Part shown: piece by piece, positions 44,162-53,174 of the stretch
Layout: each line of letters starts with the position of its first letter
Position numbering within the stretch: the stretch's first letter is position 1
Assembly (NCBI RefSeq): GCF_000938255.1
Contig: NZ_JYMR01000001.1
Location: 124,001 to 188,000, forward strand
DNA length: 64,000 bases
From: Bradyrhizobium sp. LTSP849
GTDB lineage: Bacteria; Pseudomonadota; Alphaproteobacteria; Rhizobiales; Xanthobacteraceae
Direction: 5' to 3'
Made by a program: the position numbers and the translations under genes
Notes under the pieces: model-generated
What the model was told of the DNA's origin: nothing
Databases searched by the model: none
The model's input: the letters and a program-made list of their open reading frames with translations, nothing else

Positions 44162-46168
44162 TCAAATGCCCAACTTGTGGAAGAAGACCTTGTTCCGCAT
44201 TTCGGCATCACGCTGCACCTTGGTCCAGCTTAAGACTTCGATGTAAAGCTTGATATTGCCGTACCATCGAAAGTAGCCGAGGCCATCCGGCATCACCGTG
44301 AAATCTTTTTCTCGCTCCAGCCAGATCTTCACCTTCTGCGGAAAGTCGCACACCACGTACCCATAGAACGGTGTGTTAGTGCTGACGAGGATGTCTCGCC
44401 CGTAGGGCGTCTTGTACTTTCCGTCCCTTATGTCGTTCACGTAGCGGACGATCTGCTCGATCGGATCTTCGTCGGATGAGGGATTGACGAAGTCGTGACG
44501 CTGAGGCTTTTTGAACTCGAAGATCGTAATCGGATTCGACGCCTCGTTGTCTCCGCGAAATGCAACGCGTTTGCCGAAGATTGACAAATCCGTTCGGTCA
44601 CCATTCTTGTCATCCATGGGCTTGTCGGACGCTACATACTCGGTGAAATTTAGCCGCTCGTCGAGTATCCAAAGATTGTGCTGGTCGTAGTCGATCTGAT
44701 CAGTGTCTCTCTTGCGCGGCATTACGATGTCATGCACATCGCCTTCAGACTTGTATTTTCCGTCATCGCCGATTTGCAACGACTTATCGAAGAGTTCGAG
44801 AACGCATTTGCGCAGCGACACGTAATGAATAAGGTCGTTCTTGCTCGTCTGAGAAATTTTTCCAACGACTTCCGTTACCCTATCTTTCAGGTCTTCGGTG
44901 TCCTTGCTCTGGAGTATTTGCTTCACCTCCGCCCGGACGCGCGTCTCCATCTGGAATTTTGCAGCTTGAAGGTGGAGTTCAATCTCCTGTGGAGTAGGCT
45001 TCATCGACAGTGACGAGAAGTCGGTTTCTCGGCTCAAGCCTCGGTGCCACGGCGCTTCATCGTTGATGTAATCTCTGATGCGTGCCTGCTTGCGCTCTCT
45101 TCGCGCCAAGATTTCATGACCGACTGCCTCTTGAGCAATCGTTGCCGCTTGCGCCTCGATTTGAGACTGCGAAATTCCAAAAACCAAGTCATTGTCTTTG
45201 CCAAAGCTGAAAGCTCCGCGCTCAAGCGAGACGTTTCGATCGAGATAGTCACCAAAGACGTACGCTTTTATGATGTAATTCCGATCCTTGGCGTTTTCTC
45301 CTTCGTCTGTCTTGTCATAGAACTCATCCGCGAACTCTGGAATGTACGTCTGCATCGTCACGTCGGTGACTTCTCTCCGATGGGCCACCAAGCTGACCTT
45401 GCTCTTGTTCGCGCGGGGCGCGTAGAACTTGAACACGCGGACGGTGAATACTTCGTCTTTATCTTTGTCGAGGGATTTGAGATGCAGTTCGTTCTTCTGC
45501 ACAGACAGTTCGACGATCTGTCTATTGGTTTGACCAAGATAGTCGTTGAGTATGATAGGGCTACCGCCCTGATCATCGCGCATGACGATTTGGGGGCATT
45601 CCGAATTTGGATCGATGAAGTAGGGGAGCAGCTTCTCAACCAAGACTCTCGCGATGACATCGAGCCCTTTGTCCGGAAACTTGACGGCTTGCGCGCCGGA
45701 GATGGTGACCGCCGATCCGGTCGCGGCAACTCCCGCATCTGCCACCTTTTCATCGATTATGATGTCGTTGCCATGCCCCATCGCGAAAGAACGCTTCTTC
45801 CGCATTAGGCCATCCGCGAATACGCTCTCGACGGTGAACCGACGGAAGTATTTGAGGCATGTGAACCGCCCGAAGCCCTTACCCCCATCGCCGGCCTTGA
45901 GGGCCGTATACAAGGTGTCAAAGGAGTTTCGGTGCTCTTCGTTAAACCCGATGCCGTCGTCCCGAACAATGAAGCCATCCACTGGGGCGATCTTGTCGAT
46001 CATGTCGGCTTGATCGTGCCGAAGGATTGTAACCTGGATCAACCCGCCCGTTGGCTTTACCGCTCGAATGGCCTGGATCGCGTTCACGATGAGTTCGATA
46101 ACAGGGGTGTAAACGGTGGTGCCCGAGCGAATGTTCTCAACCGCTCGCTTGATATTAATGCTGCTCAA
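44162..46168 (-). CDS. GHKL ATPase with a PD-(D/E)XK-like C-terminal domain
   Basis: A 668-residue protein. The N-terminal domain is an Hsp90/gyrase/histidine-kinase/MutL-type ATPase: N-box IELIVNAIQA (Glu25, Asn29), VRDDGIGFN and GGKGFGRFTCLKYF. A middle helical part follows (QAATIAQEAVGHEILARRER). The C-terminus has Asp527 (RTDLSIFG), then ITIFEFKKPQ with Glu551-x-Lys553, the spacing of a restriction-type nuclease. The start is a TTG (46168), seven bases after GGGGAA. No phosphoacceptor domain is present, so it is not a sensor kinase. Convergent with the retron gene, 55 bases apart. Probably a defence protein; that is inference. Confidence 0.75.
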   Translation of the reverse strand: MSSINIKRAVENIRSGTTVYTPVIELIVNAIQAIRAVKPTGGLIQVTILRHDQADMIDKIAPVDGFIVRDDGIGFNEEHRNSFDTLYTALKAGDGGKGFGRFTCLKYFRRFTVESVFADGLMRKKRSFAMGHGNDIIIDEKVADAGVAATGSAVTISGAQAVKFPDKGLDVIARVLVEKLLPYFIDPNSECPQIVMRDDQGGSPIILNDYLGQTNRQIVELSVQKNELHLKSLDKDKDEVFTVRVFKFYAPRANKSKVSLVAHRREVTDVTMQTYIPEFADEFYDKTDEGENAKDRNYIIKAYVFGDYLDRNVSLERGAFSFGKDNDLVFGISQSQIEAQAATIAQEAVGHEILARRERKQARIRDYINDEAPWHRGLSRETDFSSLSMKPTPQEIELHLQAAKFQMETRVRAEVKQILQSKDTEDLKDRVTEVVGKISQTSKNDLIHYVSLRKCVLELFDKSLQIGDDGKYKSEGDVHDIVMPRKRDTDQIDYDQHNLWILDERLNFTEYVASDKPMDDKNGDRTDLSIFGKRVAFRGDNEASNPITIFEFKKPQRHDFVNPSSDEDPIEQIVRYVNDIRDGKYKTPYGRDILVSTNTPFYGYVVCDFPQKVKIWLEREKDFTVMPDGLGYFRWYGNIKLYIEVLSWTKVQRDAEMRNKVFFHKLGI

Positions 46169-46586
46169 CTCGTTTCCCCTTCAGCGAGCGGCCTGGTCGG
46201 ATATTTGCGCGCAAGCAAAACGCGAATGTATAGGCCAAAACGTTTAGGTTGCAAAAGGCGCGACGAAGTCGGGCAAGCGTTTATGATCCGGCGCCGCTTC
46301 TCCAGTTGCGACGATCATTGGTAGGGGCACGGAGAGCGCCGAATGGACGCCGCGATTGAGGCGCGGGTCCTCGCGCGGAGATCCGAACTGGCCGAACGAT
46401 GTTGGCGCGCGAGCAGCGCCCGCCAGCACTGAATGCGCCCCCCAACCCGTGATGTCTAGGACGATCCTGTTCCAGATAATGGTCATGATCCGAAGACCGG
46501 CGTCTTGAGACTCACCTGAGCCTGGGTCGAGGCAGGTCGGTGGTCTGGCAAAGTCTCGGTGATGTCTGCTGGGACGTCGCCGGCGT
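46169..46586. other. Intergenic region between the ATPase gene and tRNA-His
   Basis: About 418 bases. It holds the ATPase gene's likely promoter (46227-46254) and nothing else I can support. I looked for a repeated copy of the tRNA-His 3' end and found none. Confidence 0.4.
46227..46254 (-). promoter_or_regulatory. Candidate promoter of the GHKL ATPase gene
   Basis: On the minus strand TTGCAA (46254-46249), 16 bases, TATACA (46232-46227), about 58 bases before the TTG start. Confidence 0.35.
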
Positions 46587-46663
46587 TGGTACAGTTGGGT
46601 GGGCTCGAACCACCGACCTCCTGTTCCACAGACAGGCGCTCTAACCAACTGAGCTACAACTGC
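46587..46663 (-). tRNA. tRNA-His (GTG), alphaproteobacterial type without G-1
   Basis: A 77-base gene with encoded CCA. Acceptor GCAGTTG pairs with CAACTGT, giving a G1-U72 wobble pair, and the discriminator is A73. Anticodon stem CCTGT/ACAGG encloses a GTG anticodon; the T arm has TTCGAGC. The base before position 1 is T, so the G-1 usual for tRNA-His is not encoded. This matches the alphaproteobacterial type recognised by a divergent HisRS. The retron/ATPase block lies towards its 3' end. Confidence 0.95.
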
Positions 46664-46802
46664 ATCCTTGCGAGCCGCGCCTCTGGGCGCCCTGAACGGG
46701 CCGACCGAGGGGGGCTGGACGGGGCGGAAACTAGGTGCAACGGCCGTTTTTGGCAAGGCCGCAAAACCCGATAATCGCGCCCCAAACAACGTTATTTCCA
46801 AA

Positions 46803-46830
46803 GCAAAACCCGGGCTCTAGGCCCGGGTTT
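46803..46830 (-). terminator. Phasin gene terminator
   Basis: Perfect stem AAACCCGGGC (46806-46815), TCTAG loop, GCCCGGGTTT (46821-46830), with a T run on the minus strand. Confidence 0.85.
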
Positions 46831-46854
46831 CTTAACTTAAACCGGCCGGTCCGC

Positions 46855-47289
46855 TCAGGCGGCGGGCGGGTAGAGCTTGGCGGCAGAGGCCTTGATCGGC
46901 TCGACGGCGGCAGTGGCAGCCCGCTGGGCGATCTCGGCGAGCTCCTTGGCCTGGGCCTGGAAGGTCTCGAGCTGCTTCTTGGAATGGTCGGTCCACAGCG
47001 CGAACGCGTCCTGCGGCGACTTCACGCTGAACAGCTCCTGGGTGAAATCGAGATGGGCCGTGGTGTTGGCCTTCGCGAACTCCATCAGCTTGGCGGTGTA
47101 CTCGCTCGCGCCCTTGTGGGCGGAGCTGAATACGGCCTCGACGGTGCCGTTATGGGTTTCGGCGGCGTCCTTGAACTTGGCATAGCTTTCACGGGCCTGC
47201 GAAACGCCCTTTTCGGCGAACGCACGCATCTGCTCCGGAACCTCGAACGGAATGACGGAGGCAGAGAATGGATCAGTCGCACCTGTCAT
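46855..47289 (-). CDS. Phasin-family protein
   Basis: A 144-residue helical protein of the phasin type, which coats polyhydroxyalkanoate granules. IPFEVPEQMRAFAEKGVSQA, RESYAKFKDAAETHNGTVEA, and SVKSPQDAFALWTDHSKKQL are family stretches, with an Ala-rich C-terminal helix. Monocistronic, with its own terminator. No PHA synthase is nearby. Confidence 0.9.
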   Translation of the reverse strand: MTGATDPFSASVIPFEVPEQMRAFAEKGVSQARESYAKFKDAAETHNGTVEAVFSSAHKGASEYTAKLMEFAKANTTAHLDFTQELFSVKSPQDAFALWTDHSKKQLETFQAQAKELAEIAQRAATAAVEPIKASAAKLYPPAA

Positions 47290-47873
47290 GGTTGTCCCTC
47301 ACGATAATGGAAAATGGGGTGAGCCTTCTGGCGCCTCCCGCCGGGCCCCAATTTGGGCCTCAATTCAGCGGGTACGAAGACCGGATACGCGAAACGAAAT
47401 GGCTCGCCCAACGCCCGGTAGTATGGCTGCCTAACATGTCAACATTGTGCGGCGCAACGCGATCCGCACTGCGTTGCCATAATTTAATCCCGGGGAGGAT
47501 GAGGTTCCTGGGTGGGGGAACTCATGGTTGCGGTACCACAAGGCGAGCCTGAGCGCGCCCCCGTCCTTCGAGACAACCGCTTTGCGGTCTCCTCAGGATG
47601 AGGCTAAGCGGCATCGGTGCCTGCCGATATTGCTGCCGCACACGCCGCCCTCATCCTGAGGAGCCCGCCCAAAGCGGGCGTCTCGAAGGATGGGCCACAG
47701 CGCCCGCGCTGAATCCTGCGGATGCAGCCGCGGTGCGGCTTGCAGGGCCGGCCGGATTAAGGTTATCGCGGCTTTAGGTCTTGCCCTGTAGACCGGGGCC
47801 GTGGACCTGCCCGCGCCCGCGCGCGATACTAACCCTTTCTTAAGGCTGCCATTCCCGGCAGCGCCGTACCCTG
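47290..47873. other. Intergenic region with a palindromic repeat
   Basis: About 580 bases between the divergent phasin and kinase genes. Besides the repeat at 47564-47690 it contains a lower-GC patch near 47420-47490, where the phasin promoter may lie. No gene found. Confidence 0.4.
47564..47690. repeat. Inverted repeat element
   Basis: TCCTTCGAGACAACCGC... at 47564-47603 and the imperfect reverse complement ending ...CGTCTCGAAGGA at 47649-47690, each enclosing a short hairpin (CCGC-TTT-GCGG and GCCCGC-CCAAA-GCGGGC). A dispersed element of the same kind as others in the window. Confidence 0.8.
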
Positions 47874-50800
47874 ATGCGTGACAGCGAGACACAAGCCGGT
47901 CGGATGACGAATTCGGATTTCCAGTTGCGAGGCGTCGGCGATCCGCGGCTGGCCGTGCATGCGACCTCTCCGCTGCCTGCGTGGCTCTGGTCGATCGACG
48001 GCGCGCGCGTGCTGTGGGCCAATCCGGTCGGCGCCAAATTCTTCGGCGCGTCCAACGCAGCTGCTCTCGCGCAAAAGATCTTCGGACCGGCCGACAGCCA
48101 TCGCCGCCAGATCGCCCAGCTTGCCCGACGGCTGCCCGCGGGTGGCGCCATCAGGCTGGAGCGGCTGCGCGGCTTCGGCGCCGCGCTCGGCACGCTGATG
48201 ACCTGCGCCTGTGCGCGGCTCGAATTTGCCGATGGCGGACATGCCGTGCTCGTCACCGCGATGAGTGCAACGGGGCGCATCATGCCGCTGGTCGAGCGCC
48301 TGCATCGCCTGGTCGAAGGCGCAGCGGTGCCGATGGCGGCGTTCGCGCCCGACGGCCTTTTCATCGGCGCAAGCGAGGCGGCGCGTCCCCTGCTCGGCTT
48401 TCGCGATCTCAGCGAGGCCGGCCTCGAACAGGCGCGCAGCGATGCGCTCACCAAAGGCCGTGTCGAGATGCCGATCGGCATCGGCACCATGGTGCTGCAG
48501 CGGGTTGGCCTCGGTGCCGATGTCGGCCTTGTCGCGCTGATCGAGCCCATCGTCGCGCAGGCCGAACCTGCCGCGCCCACGGCTGAGAGCGCGCCGGACG
48601 CCGCGCCTGAAGCGCCGGTTCAACCCACGCCACAAGCCGTCGCCACGCCGGCCGAGCCGCCGCCAGCGAACAACGAGGCCGAAGCCGCGATACAGATGTT
48701 CGACGCATTCGCCGAGCCGGTCGAAACGCCCGCGCAAGCCCCCGCGCCGGTCCAAGAAAACATCCGAGAAAACGTTCAGGACAACGTCCAAGACCACGTT
48801 CAAGACAACGTTCAAGACAATTTCGAAGCGGTGAGCGAAGCCGCGCCCAAAACTCCGGTTGAAAACCCGCCCTCAGCCATCGTGCCGCCGCAAGCCGCGC
48901 CGATCACGCCCCTTATGGTCGAGCCGTCGTCGGCCCAGGCGGAACCGCCCGCACCGCATCAGCATCCGCTGCGCTTCCTGTGGCAGATGGATGCGGAGGG
49001 CCGCTTTGTGCTCGCAACCAGCGAGTTCATCCGCCTGATCGGCGCGCACATTGCGTCCGGCTTCGGCCGGCCCTGGCACGAGATCGCCGACGAGTTTGCG
49101 CTCGATCCCGACGGGCGCGTCGCGCAGGCGCTGGCGAGCCACGACACCTGGGCCGGCATCACCGTGAACTGGCCGACTGACGGCGGCGAGCATTTGCCGG
49201 TCGAGCTTGCGGGCCTGCCGGTCTACGACCGCGAGCGCAATTTTGCGGGCTTCAAGGGCTTTGGCGTCTGCCGCGATCTCGACGGCCTCAACCGGCTCGA
49301 TGCGCTCCGGCGCTACGAGCTGCTCACCGAGCCGCTCGTACCGCAGAGCCTCTCGGCCGATGTGGTCGAGCCTGATCCCGAGCCGGAGGCGCCGCCTCCG
49401 TCGACCGAGCCGCCGCCGCCCACACCTGAGCCCGAACTGCCCGAACCCTTAAGCGACGCGAATTCACAGCCAACCAGTCTGGAAACATCCGTGGAAACGC
49501 CTCCCAACGTCGTACCGTTCCGACCGGCCGGCGATCAGAGATCACAGGGTGATCAGAGATCACCCAGTGATCAGAGATCGCCGACGCTGACGCCGGTCGA
49601 GAACAGCGCGTTCAACGAGCTCGCCCGGCAATTGTCCGAGCGGCTCGAACGCGAGCGGGAAACGATCACGGCCACATCGTCCGAGCCGCTCACGACCGAG
49701 ATCGAAGCTGAACCGGCGCTCCCTGAACCAGAGGCGCCGCTGGCTGCGGTCGAGTGGCTGGCTGAGCCTGCGCCGCCGGCGCGCGGCGACAGCGCGCGCG
49801 ACCGCACGCTGCTCGACCTGCTGCCGACGGGCATTTTGATCTATCGCCTCGACCGCCTGCTCTACGCCAACTCCGCCTTCCTCGCGCGCATGGGCTATTC
49901 CAATCTCGGCGCACTGGAAGATGCCGGCGGGCTCGATGCGCTCTATGTCGAGCCCGGCGTGTCCGCGGCCAGCAGCACCTCGCAGGCCGGCACGCCGGTG
50001 ACGATCAGCGCGACGGTCGCCAATGGCGAGCAGCCGCTCGCGACAACTGAAGCCCATCTGCACACCATCGACTGGGACGGCGCATCCGCGCATGCGCTGA
50101 TCTGCGCGCTGCCGCAAGTGACAGCTGACATCGCCGCGCCCATCGTTGCGCCGCCGGTTGTCGCCGAGCCTGTCGTCGCCAATCCTGTTGTCGCAGAATC
50201 CTTCCCCTTCGCTGCTGAGCCCGAGGCCGGCGATGCGGACGCGGAGGATCTCGCCGCGATCCTCGACACCACGGCCGAAGGCATCGTGATGTTCGATGCC
50301 GAAGGCAACATCTACGCCTGCAACCGCAGCGCCGAGGCGCTGTTCGGTTATGACGGCGAAGCGCTGATGCAGCAAAATCTGGTGACGCTGTTCGCACCTG
50401 AGAGCCAGCATGTCGTCATCGACTATCTCGAAAGCGTCAAGAGTCAGGACATCGCGAGCCTGCTCGACCATGGCCGCGAGGTGCTGGGCCGCGAGAAGAA
50501 CGGCGGCGTGCTTCCGCTCGCCATGATCATGGGCCGTACCAGGCCCGACGGCCCGAACTTCTTCGCGGTGTTCCGCGACCTCTCGCAGAGCAAGCAGGGC
50601 GAGAACGAGCTGACGCGGGCGCGCCGCCTCGTCGACGGCGCCGCCAACGCCAAGGCCGACATGCTGGCGCGGATCAGCCACGAGATCCGCACGCCGCTCA
50701 ACGCCATCATCGGCTTTGCCGAGGTGATGATCTCCGAACGCTTCGGCACGCTCGGCAACGAGCGCTACGGCGAATACATGAAGGACATCCGCGCCTCCGG

Positions 50801-51341
50801 CGAGCGCGTTATCACCATCATCGACGATCTGCTGGAGCTGTCGCGAATCGAGACCGGCAAGCTCGATCTCAACTTCGCCAATCTCAGCCTCAACGATCTC
50901 GTTGAAGCCTGCGTCGTGGTGATGCAGCCGCAGGCCAACCGCGAGCGCATCATCATCCGCACCTCGCTCGCGCATGCGCTGCCGCAGGTCACCGCAGATA
51001 CGCGCGCGCTGCGGCAGGTCACCATGAACCTGATCTCCAACTCGATCCGATTGGCGAGTGCCGGCGGCCAGGTCATCGTCTCGACCGCGCTCAACGACCG
51101 CGGCGACGTGTGCTTGCGCATCCGCGACACCGGCCATGGGCTGAGCGAAAAGGAAGTCGCAGCCGCGATGGAGCCGTTCCGTACCCCGCCGCCCGGAGAC
51201 GCGTCGGACAGTTCGGCACTCAACCTGTCCCTGACCAAGGCGCTGGTCGAAGCCAACCGCGCCCAGTTCAACATCAGGAGCACGGCCAACACCGGCACGC
51301 TGATCGAAGTGGTGTTCGCACCGGCGCTGGCGCGGGCTTAA
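47874..51341 (+). CDS. Large cytosolic PAS histidine kinase, PdhS-like
   Basis: A 1155-residue kinase with no transmembrane helix. It has PAS-like segments at about 25-120, 365-450 and 640-700, Pro/Ala/Glu-rich linkers, and a clear PAS (TAEGIVMFDAEGNIYACNRS) at about 800-910. The HisKA domain (RISHEIRTPLNAIIGF, His936) is followed by ERFGTLGNERYGEYMKDIRA, which I recall from the PdhS/PleC/DivJ cell-cycle kinases. The ATPase domain has NLISNSIRLAS and RIRDTGHGLS. Expected to control DivK-type regulators, by analogy. Two internal repeats are present: VQDN units near 48770-48825 and DQRS units near 49540-49580. Start uncertain between 47874 and 47904. Confidence 0.87.
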   Translation: MRDSETQAGRMTNSDFQLRGVGDPRLAVHATSPLPAWLWSIDGARVLWANPVGAKFFGASNAAALAQKIFGPADSHRRQIAQLARRLPAGGAIRLERLRGFGAALGTLMTCACARLEFADGGHAVLVTAMSATGRIMPLVERLHRLVEGAAVPMAAFAPDGLFIGASEAARPLLGFRDLSEAGLEQARSDALTKGRVEMPIGIGTMVLQRVGLGADVGLVALIEPIVAQAEPAAPTAESAPDAAPEAPVQPTPQAVATPAEPPPANNEAEAAIQMFDAFAEPVETPAQAPAPVQENIRENVQDNVQDHVQDNVQDNFEAVSEAAPKTPVENPPSAIVPPQAAPITPLMVEPSSAQAEPPAPHQHPLRFLWQMDAEGRFVLATSEFIRLIGAHIASGFGRPWHEIADEFALDPDGRVAQALASHDTWAGITVNWPTDGGEHLPVELAGLPVYDRERNFAGFKGFGVCRDLDGLNRLDALRRYELLTEPLVPQSLSADVVEPDPEPEAPPPSTEPPPPTPEPELPEPLSDANSQPTSLETSVETPPNVVPFRPAGDQRSQGDQRSPSDQRSPTLTPVENSAFNELARQLSERLERERETITATSSEPLTTEIEAEPALPEPEAPLAAVEWLAEPAPPARGDSARDRTLLDLLPTGILIYRLDRLLYANSAFLARMGYSNLGALEDAGGLDALYVEPGVSAASSTSQAGTPVTISATVANGEQPLATTEAHLHTIDWDGASAHALICALPQVTADIAAPIVAPPVVAEPVVANPVVAESFPFAAEPEAGDADAEDLAAILDTTAEGIVMFDAEGNIYACNRSAEALFGYDGEALMQQNLVTLFAPESQHVVIDYLESVKSQDIASLLDHGREVLGREKNGGVLPLAMIMGRTRPDGPNFFAVFRDLSQSKQGENELTRARRLVDGAANAKADMLARISHEIRTPLNAIIGFAEVMISERFGTLGNERYGEYMKDIRASGERVITIIDDLLELSRIETGKLDLNFANLSLNDLVEACVVVMQPQANRERIIIRTSLAHALPQVTADTRALRQVTMNLISNSIRLASAGGQVIVSTALNDRGDVCLRIRDTGHGLSEKEVAAAMEPFRTPPPGDASDSSALNLSLTKALVEANRAQFNIRSTANTGTLIEVVFAPALARA

Positions 51342-51355
51342 AGCCGCGGCGGCGC

Positions 51356-52900
51356 TTAACGCGCCTCCGTGGCTTCACCGAACCATCGCGCCGCGGCGTG
51401 AGCGGCCTCCTCATCGTCGGACGCACCGTCGCTGGCCCAGGCGACGAAGCCATCGGGGCGCACCAGCACAGCGCTCAGGCCCAGCCGATCCCTCGGCTCG
51501 CCTGCGACATAGGTGATCCGATCGCCCCAGCGGCTTGCGAGCGCCTGGAGCGGTGCAAGTGCGTCGAAATCCAGCAATAAGCCTTTCGCTTGCCTCAGAC
51601 GTTCTCCGACCGTCGTGCCGTCAGGCCATTCGAAATCGGAAACGCTCCGGCCGACAAGCGGATGGTTGCCGCCGAGATCGTAGCGGAGCGAAACGCCGCG
51701 CACGCGCTCGGCGAAATAGGTCGTGCCGTCCCGGGTCTCGATCAGATCGCGAATGATGGACTGGAGCGCGCGGGTGCTCGGCGTCGGCCGCATGATCGCG
51801 ACCTGCGCGCGCGACCAGTCGAGGATCTGCGCGCCCACGGGATGCCGCTCGCGCGAATAGGTATCGAGGAGATTTGCCGGTGCATGCCCGTGGATCGTCG
51901 CAGCCAGCTTCCAACCCAAATTCAAGGCATCACCGAGACCGAGATTGAGGCCCTGGCCGCCCAGCGGCGAATGGATGTGGGCGGCGTCGCCCGCGAGCAG
52001 CACACGTCCCTTGCGATAGGTCGTTGCCTGATGGGCCCGATCCGTCCAGGTGGCAGCAAGCCGAACGGCGGTGATGGTGACGTCCGTGCAGGACACATGG
52101 CGCAAGACCCTCTGCACATGCTCGATTGTGATCGGCTCGGTCCGGTGGAAAGCGCCGCCGTCGAAATCGACCATCGCGATCGTCCCGGGCTGAGCGAAGG
52201 TGTACATGCCCGCGGGCGTGTAGTTGCGGCCCGGGCGGAGTTTCGTGGGATCGGCGAGCTCGGCCTCGACGGAATAGCCCGTGAACTCGGGGTCGGTACC
52301 GACGAAGTCGAATCCGCTGATCTTGCGCACCGTGCTGCGGCCGCCGTCACAACCGACGAGCCAGCGTCCCCGAAAAGTCTCGCCGCCTGCCTGCACCGCG
52401 ACGTCTTCATCTGAATCGGCAATGGCGGTGACGCCAAAGCCGCGCCGGATCTCGACGCCCATGCTGTGCGCGCGCGCGGCGAGAACAGTTTCGAGAGTTT
52501 CCATGTCGACCGCGACGTTGGCATCGGCCGGCGTTGGCAGGCGCCAGGGCCACTTCGCGGCATCGATGTCGTCCTGATAGAACTGGATGCCGGCAAAATG
52601 CCCCGCGGGCCGTCGTGTCTGCTGCATCCAGTGGGCTGCGGTCTTGATCGCGCCGGAGCTCGCGCGCTGCGCGGCCGCGACATCGTCCAGCAGGCCACGC
52701 CGGTGAAAGGCCTCGAGCGTGGCGATCGAAAGGCCGCGCAGGCCGAACGGAAGTTGCTTCAGGGCCGAGTGCGGGTCTTGCGCTTGCTCCAGCACCAGGA
52801 CCGAGAGCCCGGCGAGCCGCAATTCGCACGCGAGAAACAGGCCAACGGGGCCGGCACCGGCAATGACGACGTCGTAGAGATTTGTGGACTGAGTTTGCAT
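51356..52900 (-). CDS. FAD-dependent aromatic monooxygenase (class A)
   Basis: A 514-residue flavin monooxygenase. The Rossmann motif is DVVIAGAGPVGLFLACELRL, the second FAD motif is GRVLLAGDAAHIHSPLGGQG, and GCDGGRSTVRK is the DG motif. The C-terminal thioredoxin-like domain has VLVRPDGFVAWASD. The pattern is close to PheA/MhpA-type hydroxylases and rifampicin monooxygenase, so it may hydroxylate aromatics or detoxify an antibiotic. AGGAG precedes the ATG. Its stop is 14 bases from that of the convergent kinase gene. Confidence 0.9.
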   Translation of the reverse strand: MQTQSTNLYDVVIAGAGPVGLFLACELRLAGLSVLVLEQAQDPHSALKQLPFGLRGLSIATLEAFHRRGLLDDVAAAQRASSGAIKTAAHWMQQTRRPAGHFAGIQFYQDDIDAAKWPWRLPTPADANVAVDMETLETVLAARAHSMGVEIRRGFGVTAIADSDEDVAVQAGGETFRGRWLVGCDGGRSTVRKISGFDFVGTDPEFTGYSVEAELADPTKLRPGRNYTPAGMYTFAQPGTIAMVDFDGGAFHRTEPITIEHVQRVLRHVSCTDVTITAVRLAATWTDRAHQATTYRKGRVLLAGDAAHIHSPLGGQGLNLGLGDALNLGWKLAATIHGHAPANLLDTYSRERHPVGAQILDWSRAQVAIMRPTPSTRALQSIIRDLIETRDGTTYFAERVRGVSLRYDLGGNHPLVGRSVSDFEWPDGTTVGERLRQAKGLLLDFDALAPLQALASRWGDRITYVAGEPRDRLGLSAVLVRPDGFVAWASDGASDDEEAAHAAARWFGEATEAR

Positions 52901-53121
52901 GAGACGCTCCTGTGGTCGATGTTCGACCGGAGCGTTCCCAGCGCTTGAGAATCACACGGACGAACAATTGAGCGCCTGCGTGGCGCCCGATGTTCGTCGC
53001 GGGGATCTCGTGCACAAGGCCAAAGACCAGAGCTTTCGTTACCGAAAGGATTTGAGCTTACCAGACCAAATCTGCCTTTTCCGACGGGGTCTATATAGTT
53101 TCGCAGCGAGAGATGCGCAAC

Positions 53122-53155
53122 AAAAAAGGCACGGCGTTTGTGGCGCCGTGCCTTT
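53122..53155 (-). terminator. Thiolase terminator
   Basis: AAAGGCACGGCG (53125-53136), seven-base loop, CGCCGTGCCTTT (53144-53155): 12 perfect pairs with a T run on the minus strand. Confidence 0.88.
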
Positions 53156-53174
53156 CACATGTCAGGCGTTCAGA

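Noticed and set aside
44162..46168. Sensor histidine kinase
   Set aside because: It has the GHKL ATPase but no HisKA phosphoacceptor, PAS or membrane segment; the C-terminus looks like a nuclease.
46169..46586. Attachment-site duplication of the tRNA-His 3' end
   Set aside because: No second copy of the 3' 20 bases was found between tenA and the tRNA by eye; a full search outside the window would be needed.
49535..49585. Short direct repeats resembling a CRISPR array
   Set aside because: They are in-frame tandem repeats (DQRS units) in the kinase gene, without spacers of uniform length or cas genes. No CRISPR array was seen anywhere.
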